Assembly: GCA_019671005.1 (NCBI GenBank)
Contig: CM033744.1
Coordinates: forward strand, 12,268,128 to 12,332,127
Length of the DNA stretch: 64,000 nt
From: Hibiscus mutabilis
Lineage: Eukaryota; Streptophyta; Magnoliopsida; Malvales; Malvaceae
Reading direction: 5' to 3'
Shown: in pieces, positions 46,641 to 58,958 of the stretch
How the letters are laid out: each line of letters opens with the position of its first letter
Position numbering within the stretch: position 1 is the first letter of the stretch
The notes under the pieces: generated by a model
The model's input: the letters and a program-made list of their open reading frames with translations, nothing else
Told to the model about the DNA's origin: nothing
Databases searched by the model: none
Program-made: the position numbers and the translations under genes

Positions 46641-48561
46641 CTTGGTTTTAAAAGGTGCTAGGCATTTTGAGGTGAAAAAGGTCCCTAGAGGCGTTGAGCG
46701 AGGCGCTAGGCGAAGGCGCTCTCGTTTCGTAGGAAATGGGCCCTTTTATCCTAAAAATTTATAAATCAACCCTATAGCATATTTTGTACTTAAAAACTTG
46801 ATAATTATATTATAGATGCTAAAAGATAAAAATATTTTCTACTTAAATTTGCACTTAAGTCTCAAATCAAACAAATTGATATAAGAAAGCAACTAAACAT
46901 AGTTCAAATAAAAAATAAAAAACAATCAAAGTATCAAATATAGTTCAAACTTCAAATATAAGTAAGCAACATGCACAAAGTCGCACTAAGATAATTATCA
47001 CTTAAACACTAAAGGACTAATACTTCATTACTTCAAATCATCACCATCCTCGAAATATCCATCTCCATCAAGTCCATAATCTTAATCTTCACCAATATCC
47101 TCTTCTATCTCATCACCATCATGCACTAGGACTTGATGAGTTGATCCAGGAGCAGAGGTTGCAGAACTAGTAGCTACATTTTTTTCCTTTAACAAATGTA
47201 GAGGAAGGATTCCTTGATGCTCTAGTCAAATAGGTAGAATCATGGGCTTCGATAGCTCTACCAACCTGACTCCATGTCATATCATCACCATCAAACATAA
47301 ATTCATCTTCATAGTCAGAAAAAATATCCTTCATTCTCCCAACTAACCATTCATTACTTTCATTAAATATCCTCCAAAAGAATAGGATCAGTGTCTTTCA
47401 GTTGAAATCGACGTCTTAATGCACAATTGTATTTTATAAAGATCAAATCTTTCAATTGACCTTGTGTCAATCTATTTCTATTATTTCTATGAAACTGCAA
47501 GAAGTAAAAATTATATAAATTATTAAGCAGTTAAAAATTAATAGTTTATTATGATATGAAAGAAAGAATATAGGAAAAAGTTTCTTATAAGCTGAAAAAC
47601 ACCTCAATTTATCTCACAACTAGTAGCACTAAAAGTTAGACTAAGAACTCTTATAGAAAACTTTTGGACGTTGCAGTTAAAGATCCAAATGAAGACCACC
47701 ACTCCGTTATCGTATCAAAAAAATAAAAGTAAAATAATGTAAGATTTAAGTTGTCGATTTTAAGGATTTTTAAATATAAAATTATATTATAATTTACAAC
47801 TTGTATAGCTGTATTGTAACTTTTGATACCTAGAGATCTTGTATTCCTTTGCCTAACGGCCGCTGGTAAACTGAAAAGACCATTAACATTTCGATATAGC
47901 TCTATTTCTATGATGATCTTGTCTTCAATTTCACTCTCATGATTCAACCTTGCAATGCAATCATATAAACTCTTCATAACTTCTTCACAAATTGATGTTT
48001 TTGGACTATCATAATAGAGTTTCGAGTTTAAAAAGTAACCAGCCGCATATAAAGGTTGGTGAAGTTAACAATCCTATTTCTATCAATATACTCAAAAGCT
48101 TTGTTGTAATCCTCTTCCTTCATTGAAAAAATCTTATAAATAGTCTCTTTAACCCTATTCATGGTTTCATAAATGTATCCCATAGGTGGTTTCTTCTCAC
48201 CATCAACTATTTTAATAATTTTAACAAGAGCTCCCGTTAATTTAAGAGCATACGTTCCTCCAAAAAGTATCTTGCAAAAGATAAGCTGTATTTTTCTTTC
48301 TTCCTACTTCTTTTGGACATTTGAATTCATTTCATTCTTGAGAAGTAACCATCTTCCTCAAATTGTTCTTTTGTCCATAGAATTGTGCAAGAATGTTGAA
48401 AGATGTTGCAAATCTTGTGATTGATGGTCTATGCAAGTTTTTTATTTGTGAACCTCATCATCATGTTCACAAGAGAGATGTGGCTATATATATAGCTATT
48501 CATGAATATCCACTTCTTTAGTACATTCTTGACATTAGAAAGTTTTCCAATATCCCCCAAC
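46641..48561 (-). pseudogene. hAT transposase, C-terminal half and one terminus
   Basis: The frame 48671-48429 (its first part lies in the Athila LTR) reads LGDIGKLSNVKNVLKKW and LVNMMMRFTNKKLA, the stretch that follows the CAAHCIDL motif in plant hAT transposases. The frame 47977-47651 holds NGLFSLPAAVRQRNTRS and ITEWWSSFG. A further piece near 47480-47400 reads NRNRLTQGQLKDLIFIKYN, the dimerisation domain, after an intron-like gap. Stops and shifts show decay. The end at 46641 starts CTTGGTTTTAAAAGG and is followed by GGCG-rich subterminal repeats (46680-46715), as at the other end (62170-62286). Confidence 0.75.
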
Positions 48562-48566
48562 ATTAG

Positions 48567-50179
48567 TGTTACCTCTCCAAAAGTACTATTTTTAATGTCA
48601 ACCTTACAATGTTTTTGCTTGTTTTTAGGTACATTTAGTTGCATTAGGATGTTAAAACCATGTATTTGCATAAGAAGTTTAGAATTCTGTCTATATCAGT
48701 GTGAAGGGTTGTTTTGTTGGTAATTTTGCAGGTTTGGCATAGGATTTGGCCCAGAAAAGCAACACATGAAGGAATGCCAGAGAGAATGCCGGGTGCTGTT
48801 GGCACAGATGGACCAGACAATGCCAAGCACTGGTTGGTAGAGAAGTGAACTTGATGCCATGCCAAGAGGCTGTTGGACCCCGAAAAAATAGGATAAGATC
48901 AGGCTCCGAAAAGATAGTAATTGGATCAATCTCCGAAAAAATAGCGGATAAGATGGTGCCAAGAGTGGTTGGCAGACCCATGCCAAGCTTGGATGTCAAG
49001 GCAGCGTCGGGAGTATGACGTCAGCACTAACCTGATCAGCTCTCATTCAAATTGGGATAAGATGATTATCTCTTATCCCTTCAGCATTTGAAATTCAAAT
49101 GAAGAGCTTATCATATCCCTTCCTTGCACGCCTATTTAAACACCAAACAATGAGGATCTTGGGAGAGCGATTCATAAATGATCAGAGCGAGGAGTTGGTG
49201 TGCAACGATTGACAACTGGCTGCACCTTGGAATAGTGGTTTGACCAGCTTGGCCGAGAAACCTGGATCTTGAAGGACTGCATCGAGAGACCCCTTCTAGC
49301 CCATTTTCTCTTTCAAGTTATTTTATTTTGTTTTAAATGATGATGTACTTGGGAAACGTTTGTGGTTTTTTTTATTAAATCCATCACCATGAACTAATTT
49401 CATAGTTGGTGGGGGATGTTTGCGTTGAACGGTATTTTATGTTTTAGTTTTTAATTATAAATCTGCCTTGGCAATATTTTATCTATTTGGCATACTTTAA
49501 TGCTTTCTAAATACTATGCCAAGTGAGAGCTGGCACTGTTGGCCTATTGCTCCTCAATATCTTAACAGACTTGGGGTGGCAACGATTAAGTTGTTGAATA
49601 CTGAGGAGATAAGCTTCGAGAGAAGTCGTTCAAGTAGATGAACTTACTTCGGGAGTGAAATCTACCCCTTAGGAGTATAGATTGGATCTTAATCAAATTG
49701 GTTTATTTAAAAACATGGAATATAGAGATATATAGGTTTTTACATGATCAATTTAGGGCAATGATCATCGAGAGAGGCTTTGTTAATTTTGAATCTGCTC
49801 GGCAAACAATGCCAAGATAGGTTGTTATTAAAGGTTGGCACGACATGAATAGCGTGAAAGCCAGGCATTCCCTGCCAACGCTCATCATTCATTAAAGCAC
49901 CTTCCTTACCAACATATTTACTCTACTTTTATTTCTTTTCTATTCAATTATTTCCAAAACCAACTTCAAAACAAAACAACTTTTTTCTCAAGGCAAGTAA
50001 CAATCAAAGTCAATTGAATTCCAAGTCAATCTTTGTCAGATCGATACTCAGCTTAACCAATGTATTACGTGCAGACCGTGTATACTTACACGCAAAAGAC
50101 TCATCTTGGCACTGTTTTATACTTTTCCAATACATATCTTCTGCCTCCTTTTGCCAGCATTTACTTAGAGAGTCTACAA
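48567..50179 (+). mobile_element. 5' LTR of the Athila-type element
   Basis: It starts TGTTACCTCTCC and ends GAGTCTACA. TATTTAAA at 49133-49140 is the likely TATA box, followed by the cap region. The LTR has many TGCCA/TGGCA motifs. The antisense open frames at 48644-48999 recur in the other LTR but show no sign of constraint. Confidence 0.95.
49133..49140 (+). promoter_or_regulatory. TATA box of the Athila LTR
   Basis: tatttaaa stands in a GC-poorer stretch after the U3 part. The same sequence is at 59522-59529 in the 3' LTR. Confidence 0.5.
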
Positions 50180-50185
50180 GTTTTT

Positions 50186-50203
50186 GGCACCGTTGCTGGG
50201 GAT
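50186..50203 (+). promoter_or_regulatory. Primer binding site of the Athila-type element
   Basis: TGGCACCGTTGCTGGGGA lies six bases inside the LTR end. It differs in two bases from the TGGCGCCGTTGCCGGGGA site of Athila elements (tRNA-Asp). Confidence 0.85.
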
Positions 50204-50289
50204 TACAACAGAATTGATTGTTTTTCAAATTTGTACTTGTCTTTCTTTTAATTTTATTTCTGTTTTTACCTTTTTTTTTTTATCGGTGT

Positions 50290-51700
50290 ATGACCATAAG
50301 CCATCCTGTGGTGGACGAGTGGCCATACGATCCAAAAATTGAGAAAACCTTGAGAAGGTTAAAAAGAAGATTTCGAGAAATGCAAAACCTAGGAAATGGA
50401 TGGAATGGTATGGTGAACAATGAAGGAAATCCACTTAACAATGGGATACCACCACCACCACATGTTGCCCCAGTTGTTAATAAAGAGAGACCTATTAGAG
50501 AACATTCGGCACCAACCATTGATAATTTAATGCCAGATCTTGTTGGCACAGAGGTAAACGTTGTTAATTTTGAACTTAAGCCGGTAATGATTCAAAATCT
50601 TTTGAATGTGGGTCAGTCTGATGGAGCACTTACTAGAGATCCGAGGCAAAATCTGAAGCAGTTCATGGAGATTTGCCAGTTATTTTAACAAAATGGAGTA
50701 CCTTAAGATACCGTGAAATTGAAGTTATTCACATTTTCCTTAAGAGATAGAGCTAAGGCTTGGCTCAATTCCTTGCCACCTAACTCAGTCACTTCATGGG
50801 CAGACCTATGCCAGAAGTTCTTGACAAGATTCCAGCCGCCAACACTCACTGCCAAGCTACGAGGTGAGATCATTATATTCAGGCAGGCTGAGGATGAGAC
50901 CTTATATGATGCCTGAGAAAGATTTAAAGATCTGCTGAGGAGGTGTCCTATGCATGGATTCTCGAATTGGACTCAAATACAAACCTTTTACAATGGATTA
51001 AATGCACAAATAATGACTGTTGTTGATGCTTCAACAGCTGGTTCGTTGCTTGACAAGACGTATACCGAGGCTGTTGACATTTTAGAGAGGATTGCAATCA
51101 ACGATTTTGAATATCATGTTGCTAGACTTGAGACCAGAACTAAAACCAATAGGAAATTTTAGGTTGATAAACTAACGTCTATCCATGCCGAGATTTCCAA
51201 CCTTACTAGCATGGTAAGAACGTTGCAAAAGAACAATGAGGCCCAAGAAGTCAAAGCATTAGACCCATTTTGTACAATTGTGGAGAGAATCTTCATGTGG
51301 ATAAATGCCCTATCAACCCTGAATCAGTAAACTTTGTTGGCAATGTTAATTGTTACTATAATCCTAACTCCAATATTTATAGTTCAGGTTGGAGACAACA
51401 CTCTAACTTAGCATGGGGAAATCAATGAGGTAACCAGTATAATGCCCAGCGCCAGAATACCCAGAGGCAGAATAACAATGCCATGCCTGCTTTCAACAAC
51501 AATGGCATGCCATCATTCTATCAGAATGTCATGCCACAGAAAGCTCACAAAAATTTCCAGCAAGGACAGAGATTCAACCAATAAGGCACTCTCATAGAGT
51601 ACATGGAGAGGAATGATACCACAGTCCAGAGTTTGGCAGCATCAACGAGGAACTTGGAAGTTTAGATTGGGCAGATTGCCAATGCACTCAGCAATCGACC
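50290..51700 (+). pseudogene. Athila-type gag, broken by stops
   Basis: The first ATG of the longest frame after the PBS is at 50290 (MTISHPVVDEWPYDPK). The conserved core is 50713-51160: LFTFSLRDRAKAWLNSLPPN, SWADLCQKFLTRFQPP, a stop at 50917 in place of a tryptophan, then RCPMHGFSNWTQIQTFYNGL. This matches the retrotransposon-gag domain of Athila. Stops occur near 50686, 50917 and 51160. A zinc-knuckle-like stretch follows near 51270-51330 (YNCGENLHVDKCPINPESVN), read by a frameshift. Downstream to 51700 the sequence is Q/N-rich as usual. Confidence 0.85.
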
Positions 51701-52076
51701 CCAATGAGCATTGCCAAGTGACACCAAAGATGCCTGGCACAAAGAAAATGAGCAATGTAAAGCCATAACTCTTCATAGCGGCAAGTAGTGTGAGGTGGAA
51801 AAGGCTGCCAAGCAGCCAGTTAACTGCAAAATCGAGAAGCCAGTGCCAGCAGAAAACCCTAGGGGAGCAGAGAAAGAGGAACCAAACATAGATAATGCCA
51901 AAATAGATGCTAAAATTGATGCCAACTAGACTAATGCCAGCACTGGCATATGTTTATCCGCCATCGCCATTTCCAACGAGACTTCAAAAGCATAAGCAAG
52001 ACCAGAAATTCAAGCGTTTCTTGGAGGTTCTTAAGCAATTGCAAATCAACATTCCATTGGTAGAAGCCTTGAGCAG

Positions 52077-52565
52077 ATGCCCAACTATGTTAAATTCATG
52101 AAGGATATCCTGTCCAAGAAAAGGAAGTTGGGAGACTTTGAAACTGTTGCTTTGATCGAGGGATACAGTGCCATAATCCTAAATCGATTGCCACCAAAGC
52201 TGAAAGATCCAGGAAGTTTTACCATTCCTTGTACCATTGGCAACAAATTCACAGGCAAGACACTGTGCGACTTAGGAGCCAGCATCAATTTGATGCTAAT
52301 GTTAGTTTTCAGGAAGCTTGGCATAAAAGCCAGACCTACCACGGTGACACTCCAGCTGGCAGACCGGTCCTATGCACATCCCAATGGTAAGATTGAGGAT
52401 GTGCTAGTAAAGGTAGACAATTTTATTTTCCCAACTAATTTCATCATTTTGGATTATGAGGCAGATATTAATGTCCCGATTACTTTGGGTAGACCTTTCC
52501 TTGCCACGAGTAGGGCTTTGATTGATGTTCATAAAGAGGAACTAACAATGCGTATGAATGACTAG
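52077..52565 (+). pseudogene. Athila-type aspartic protease
   Basis: This 162-residue frame is uninterrupted. It starts MPNYVKFMKDILSKKRKLGD and has ALIEGYSAIILNRLPPKLKD, the active site CDLGASINLM (D-L-G-A variant usual for Athila), VTLQLADRSYAHPNGKIEDV and the closing LGRPFLATSRALIDV. The protease would mature the polyprotein. It is part of the gag-pol frame rather than a gene of its own, and stops on both sides prevent expression. The intact frame may be chance. Confidence 0.85.
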
Positions 52566-52763
52566 CAAGTTACATTTAATGTGTTTCAAGCTTTGAAATA
52601 TTCAGATGAACTTGATAAATTCCAAGCAGAGGAGATGATGGAATCCATCTATACTTTGGACGCGGCACAGTTATACTAGAATACAAAATTTGATGCCAGC
52701 AACTTAGACGGAATAGCTGAACTGTTTGAGAAACCAGAAGAATCAGTCTTAGAGGGTGAGAAG

Positions 52764-53829
52764 GTGAGTTATTTTGAGCCACTACAGTTGGCCGGCAGAG
52801 AGATCAAGGCACCTAGACCATCAATTGAGGAGCCACCATTGTTGGAACTAAAACCACTACCAGATCACTTAAAGTATGCTTATTTAGGTAACCACTTGAC
52901 TCTGCCAGTGATTATTGCCACTAATCTCACTAATGATCAGGAAAAAAGATTGCTGGCAACATTACGCAATTATAAGCAAGCATTAGGATGGACCTTGGTA
53001 GACATCCGAGGGATTTGCCCAACCATTTGCATGCACAAGATTGTCTTGGAGGAATACCATGGCAGGACCATTGAAGGCCAAATGAGACTAAACCCAAGCA
53101 TGAAAGAGGTAGTGAAAAAAGAGATCATAAAATGGCTCGATGCCGGGATTATATATCCCATCTTCGATAGCTCTTGGGTTAGCCTGGTGCAATGTGTGCC
53201 AAAGAATGGTGGCATGACTGTGGTTACAAAACAGTAAAGCTGAATTGATTCCCTCCAGAACTATCATATGATAGAGAGTGTGCATGGACTATAGGAGGCT
53301 GAATAATGCCACGAGGAATGACCACTTCCCATTGTTATTCATTGATCAGATGCTAGACAGGTTGGCAAGTAAAGTTTTCTATTATTTTTTGGATGGTTAT
53401 TCAGGTTATAATCAGATTGTTGTCACCCCTGACGATCAAGAGAAGACCATGTTCACATGCCCTTATGGGACGTTTGATTTTAGAAGGATGTCATTCGGCC
53501 TATGCAACTCACCGACAACATTTCAACGTGGTATGATGTCTATTTTTTCGATATAATAGAGCATAATATGGAAGTATTCATGGATGACTTCTCACTGTTT
53601 GGCAAAAACATTTGAGGAATGTCTTCAAAGTTTGGAGTAAGTCTTGAAGAGATGCATAGAGACAAACCTAGTGTTGAATTGGGAAAAATGCCACTTCATG
53701 GTGAAGGAGGGCATTGTTCTCGGGCACAAGGTAACTGAGAGAAGATTAGAAGTTGATCAAGCAAAATTTGGGGTAATTAAGCAATTGCCGCTCCCAACGA
53801 GTGTCAAAGGTATAAGGAGTTTTTGTTAG
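52764..53829 (+). pseudogene. Athila-type reverse transcriptase
   Basis: It spreads over frames 52764-53237, 53278-53556 and 53644-53829. Visible are TIEGQMRLNPSMKEVVKKEI, WLDAGIIYPI, CMDYRRLNNATRNDHFPLLF, FLDGYSGYNQIVVTPDDQEK, FRRMSFGLCNSPTTFQR and the catalytic FMDDF at 53577-53591 (both aspartates kept). Two stops and a frameshift break it. Confidence 0.9.
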
Positions 53830-54257
53830 GACATACTGGTTTTTTCCAACATTTTATTAAAGATTTTTCAAAAATTGCTAAACCTTTATGCTTGTTATTA
53901 GAACTTAATGCCAGTTTTTCTTTTGACGATTTTTGTTTGAGAGCATTTCATGAGCTTAAAGAGAAGTTGATCAATGCCCCTATAGTTGTCGCACCATACT
54001 GGAATGAGCCCTTTGAGCTCATGTGCGATGCCAGCGACTATACCGTCGGGGCAGTCTTGGGACAAAGGCATGGCAAGATTTTCCATGCCATCTACTATGC
54101 CAGCCGAACCTTGAACAAAGCAAAACTGAGTTACTCTACGACCGAGAGAGAATTTCTTGCGGTTGTATTTACTTTTGACAAATTTCAATCTTATTTAATT
54201 GGTAACAAAGTTGTGGTTTATACAGATCATTCGGTATTAAAGTATCTCTTGGCATAG
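53823..54257 (+). pseudogene. Athila-type RNase H
   Basis: The frame runs through MLGHTGFFQHFIKDFSKIAK (end of RT), CDASDYTVGAVLGQ, YYASRTLNKAKLSYSTTERE and VVVYTDHSVLKYLLA. The acidic residues D, E and D of the RNase H site are present. A stop follows YLLA, where KKDAKPR-like sequence would normally continue. Confidence 0.9.
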
Positions 54258-54613
54258 AAGGATGCCAAGCCCAGACTAATCCAATGGATGCTCCTACTTC
54301 AAGAATTTGATCTTGAGATTTTAGATAAAAAAAAGGCAGTGAAAACCTAGTAGCTGACCATCTTTCACGTTTAGAGCATCATCTTGAAGATGGTAAGGCC
54401 AATTTTATAAGAGAAGAATTTCCTGACGAGTATTTGCTTGCAGTAAATGTCGTGCCATGGTATGCTGATATTGTCAACTACTTGGTAAGTAACATTCTGT
54501 CATCAAACTTGGCATACAATGCCAAGAAAAGGTTCTTGCGAGAAGTTAGGCGATACTATTGGGACGAGCCAATATTGTTCAAATAGTGTGCCGACCAAGT
54601 AATCCGCCGGTGT

Positions 54614-55492
54614 GTGCCCGAGGATGAGCAGCATCACATATTGCATTTGTGTTATGTCGCACCGTATGGAGGTCACTTTGCTGGGGTAAAGACCGCCACC
54701 AAGGTGTTGCAGCTAGGATTCTTTTGGCCCACACTATATAAGGATGCCCACGAGTATGCCAAGGCGTGCGATCGATGCCAACGGACAGGAAATATCTCTG
54801 GCAGACACCAACTACCGCTCCAAAACATTATGCCTATGGACTTATTTGATGTATGGGGATTGACTTTATGGGTCATTTTCCACCCTCATTTGGTAATGTA
54901 TATATTCTCGTGGCTGTTGACTATGTGTCTAAATGGGTAGAAGCTATTGCCCTGCCAACAAACGATGCCAAGGTTGTTGCCAAGTTTTTGCACAAACACA
55001 TTTTTTACTAGATTTGGTGCCCCTAGGGTGATTATTCATGACGAAGGCACCCATTTTAAATGTAATCTAATCTCTAAAGCTTTGTGCAGGTATGGTATAT
55101 AGCAGAGAATTACCATGGCATATCATCTACAAACAAATGGGCAAGACGAGATTTCAAACAAAAATATTAAAAACATTCTAGAGAAGACTGTTAATATATC
55201 AAGGAAAGACTGGTCTTTAAGACTAGATGAATCTTTGTGGGCTTACAGAATGACATTTAAAACTTCTTTGGGTACTTCACCGTTTAGACTTGTTTTCGGG
55301 AAACCATGCCATCTTCCAGTGGAGCTTGAACATAATGCCTATTGGGCCATCAGAACACTTGGCATGACATGGAGAGCTATTGGAGAAAAGAGGTTACTAG
55401 ACCTAAATGAATTGGAGAATTCAGGACGCAAGCCTACGAGAATGCCAGGATATACAAGAAGAAGACAAAACGCTGGCACGACAATAGGATAA
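54614..55492 (+). pseudogene. Athila-type integrase
   Basis: The zinc-binding HHCC part is in 54614-54800 (HHILHLCYVAPYGGHFAGVK, then YAKACDRCQRTGNISG). The DDE core is frame-shifted near 54850-55110 (VYILVAVDYVSKWVEA, FGAPRVIIHDEGTHFKC). The last part, 55115-55492, has QTNGQDEISNKNIKNILEKT, LWAYRMTFKTSLGTSPFRLV and FGKPCHLPVELEHNAYWAI. D, D and E of the catalytic triad are visible but lie in different frames. Confidence 0.9.
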
Positions 55493-56429
55493 TGCCGAGA
55501 CAGCTTGAGGTAACGTGTTCTATTATTCAACTCTCGACTTAAGTTGTTTCCAAGAAAACTATGATCAATATGGATAGTCCCTTTTGAAGTTGTGAAGCCT
55601 TATGCCCATGGAGCTGTAGACATTAAGAATTTGAAGACATGAGAAATCTTTAAGGTAAATGGTCAACGTTTAAAGCACTACATGGAAGGTGATCAGAATA
55701 ATGCCAAGGAGGTGATCCTCTTGGCAGAGGTGACATGAAAACACCATCAGGTTTGAACTTTTGTAAATATTAGGATAGATGTTTTCTTTGCTTTTAGGTT
55801 TCCAGGTTTTTAGTAGTTTGTATTTCTTTTAAATTTCAAGTTTTTATTCATTTACTGTGTTGAAAGGTTTTCTTTGAGTCAATGTAGAATCAGTATGCCA
55901 TGAACCATGCCAGGAACGATGTCAGGAGCAATGCCAGAAATGATGCCAGGATTATTGGCAGGAGCTGATGTCTCAATAGCGAAATCTGCCAGACATAGTG
56001 CCAGAATAACTTGGCATACAGCGGTGTAAAAGACAGAAGGATGAGAGAAACCCTAGCTTGATCGGTCCATTTAATAAAGAGAGAGTATTTTTCCTTAATT
56101 TAAAACCCTTAGCCGCTTTAAAAAAAGAAAAAAAAGATTAATTAGGTTAAAATTTAAATTTAACCTAATCACCTTATCACTTTAAATCCTTACCCTATCC
56201 TATCACCTATCACATTATCACTTCACCCTTATCACTTTAGCCCTTTCAAATCAATTCATTTTATTTTTCAGCGTTATCCCAAATTAGTCCTCCCATTAAA
56301 AAAGTCATCCAACCCAAACTTTTCATTTTCTCACCTTAGCCGGTTAAATAACCAAGCATCTCTCTCACTCCTTACTTTTCTTTTCGACGAGCAAGAATCA
56401 AAACTCCAAATCGTCTCTCTTTCTTCATC
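55493..56429 (+). mobile_element. Spacer between pol and the extra ORF of the Athila-type element
   Basis: There is no gene. 55880-56020 holds about eight TGCCA/TGGCA motifs in roughly 140 bp. Confidence 0.6.
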
Positions 56430-57788
56430 TTGTTCAACACCGTTTCAAATTCTTCAACGATTTCAATGGCTTCCTCGTCTACTTTTTTCAAGCAATTCTT
56501 CAATGAGGAGATTCAGAAAAAGCTTGAAACCAATTTTGCCTCGAGAAGTTTTTGCTATGAGAAGCACTTCGACCTCAAAACAGAGACAAACAATGGCTTC
56601 CCTCCAGAAGTCATGTCAATGATTAGCCTGCACAAATAGAGTATGCTTTGCCAACAACAAGGGGAGATCTATGCTACCATCGTTTAAGAATTCTATGCGT
56701 ATTTTGTGACCAAGGATTCGCCCTTCTTGATGATTAGAGGTAAATGTGTTCGTTTCGATGAAGGGTATATTAACACTATGTTTGAGTGGGATGGTGCAGG
56801 GGATGAATATTTTGAATATGTTGATTTGATGAATGCTGCCAAGAGAAAAAGGCTGTTGGCAGATCTATGTGAGCCTGGCACAGCGTGGACAGTGTCGTCC
56901 AAGGGGTACCGTACTGTGAAGAGGTTGGCAATAAAACCCCAATGGAGAGGATATAATCACTTTCTCAAGGCAAATTTGATGCCTACATCCCATAACGAGA
57001 CTGCTTCAGAAAAAATGATAATCCTATTGCACTCCATTGTTATGGGGCGCAAGATTAATGTGGGCAAGCTTATTATTGAAGAAACTTATAAGTGTGCAGC
57101 GAAAGGTAATGACAGCTTGTTCTTTCCCTTGTTGATTTCTAACATTTGCATGCTCCATGGTGTGCCCAAGCTTGATACAGATAAGGGATAAATGATCAAG
57201 GAAACAATAATTACAGCTGCTATATGGAGAAATCTCGTTGTTGCCGAGCCAAAGGATAAAGGCAAGGGGAAGGCCAAAGTGCCCACACCAAAGCCTAAAG
57301 TGTCAAAGGCCGAGCCAACGACCATGCCAGATAGTTCAATGACAACGTTGTCCCAAATTCACCATCGCCAGGAGATCATTCTCCAAAAGCTAGAAAAAGC
57401 TGAGGAGCTCAATGTCAAGATATGACATTATATCCAGGCCAAGGATGTTGTAATCAGGGAGGCTTTTACAAAATTGTCAACTGATTTTGTGTCAGAATTT
57501 CCAGACTTCCCTGTTGAGCCCTCTGCCAGTGACAATACCTTGCCAGCTAGTCTAGTTCATACCTCATCCGATGCCACAGTCCCATTGTCTCCAGTTCAAG
57601 TCGAGTCTGTCAGTTCTGATTTTTCATCTGAATCAAAGGAAACCAAAGCCAAGTCTGCCAAAGCCAAGTCGCCGGTGACACCTGCTATACATACGCCATC
57701 TGATGCCACCGATGCACCTGCCGCAACGGAGCCTCCAAGAAAAAGGAGGAAGTTGGAGTCTCCACTGCCGCTTCAAAATCGAGCCTGA
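56430..57788 (+). pseudogene. Extra ORF in the env position (putative plant transposon protein domain)
   Basis: Athila elements carry an additional ORF here, once compared with retroviral env. The pieces are 56430-56639, 56706-57191, 57192-57425 and 57474-57788, separated by single stops. The middle piece has LADLCEPGTAWTVSSKGYRT, WRGYNHFLKANLMPTSHNET and MIILLHSIVMGRKINVGKLI, which resembles the putative plant transposon protein domain (PF20167). The C-terminal part is low in complexity (K, P, S, T and A rich), with a lysine-rich stretch near 57250-57300 and a basic PPRKRRKLESP near the end that looks like a nuclear localisation signal. I see no signal peptide or transmembrane segment, so it does not look like an envelope protein. 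Function unknown. Confidence 0.7.
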
Positions 57789-58940
57789 AAAGAAAGAAGC
57801 ACATGGCCCTTGATTGTGGGCCATTTGTAAGACGAAAGATCCGTACCGCACGAGAAGTAGCCTCCGTAAGAGAGTCATCTTCTTCATAAACTCCTTTACA
57901 TTTCATTCCAATGCATTTACATGATCATGCATTTTTATTTTTTTTTCTGTTTCTCTTGTATATATGTGTTGTTTCATGCATTGAGGATAATGCACATCTT
58001 GGGTTTAGGGTGTACGTTTCTTCACATTTATGTCATGCTATGCATTTCATATTTAATTTTTGTTGCCACGCCATCTAGGTCATTTAGGATAGATGCATAC
58101 CGAACCACTAAAAAAAGAAAAAAAAATTGCCTCGGTTTAATCTTGAAAAATGTTAACATTTGTTAGGCAAGTTTAATTTGATCTAGGTGTCTGTCCAATG
58201 AGGAAATTTTGATCTTTAGTTGTCATGTCATGCTAGCAGAGTAGTATGCCAAGTTAGCTTGGCAATTGATCTCTAGTTTAGGGAACTGAAACTTCACTTT
58301 ACACGTAGTATGTATCTAGTTCCTTAGCAAACTTAGACTTTTTGAAACTATGCTCAGATTTAAAAAAAAAAGATCAAATGATGCCAGGGTAAAAGAAACT
58401 AATAAGGCAGCAATGTTCTGCCAAGGCAATGAAAAAAAATGATCTCTCATCTACCTAGGGATAATAAGTTACTTGAGGCTTCGTGGTTTGATCCCTCTTA
58501 GTTCTCAAGTCTAAAACCTTAGAGTATGAGTTGAAGAGAAAGCCTAGTGATGTCTAGATTAAGGTGGGGATTCGTGGTATGCTCCCTCTTATCTCTCAGG
58601 CTAAATAGTGTCACGAAGCAAGCTTAAATTAATACCAACAGAAACCCTTGGCAAGAAAATAATAATAAAAATAAGAATATGAGTTTTGGTAGTAAAATTG
58701 GCTAAGGGAGTGAAAGGATACTTGATGCATATTGCCTACACATCATGCACTCTTCATGAACTTAGACTAGAGTTATATTGCTGCACTTGAATTACTACCC
58801 GCTTGGCATTATTGCACTGAGATACTGAGGATAGAAATAGAGTTAAATTCTGCTTGCCAGCACGTGTTGACATTCAACCAAAATTTTGTCGAGGTAACAT
58901 TTTCACAGTTTTTGTTTGCATTACTTGATGACAAGCAATG
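57789..58940 (+). mobile_element. 3' untranslated part of the Athila-type element
   Basis: No gene is seen. It contains two similar blocks near 58480-58500 and 58566-58605 (cgtggt followed by ccctcttag or ccctcttat, then tctca). Confidence 0.6.
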
Positions 58941-58958
58941 AGTTAGGTTTGGGGGTGT
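58941..58958 (+). promoter_or_regulatory. Polypurine tract of the Athila-type element
   Basis: gagttaggtttgggggtg abuts the 3' LTR start, as in other Athila/Tat elements (TTTGGGGGTG type). Confidence 0.75.

Noticed and set aside
48644..48999. Antisense open frames in the Athila LTR, also at 59034-59398
   Set aside because: They are present in both LTRs by common descent. About a dozen residue differences over 102 positions argue against constraint.
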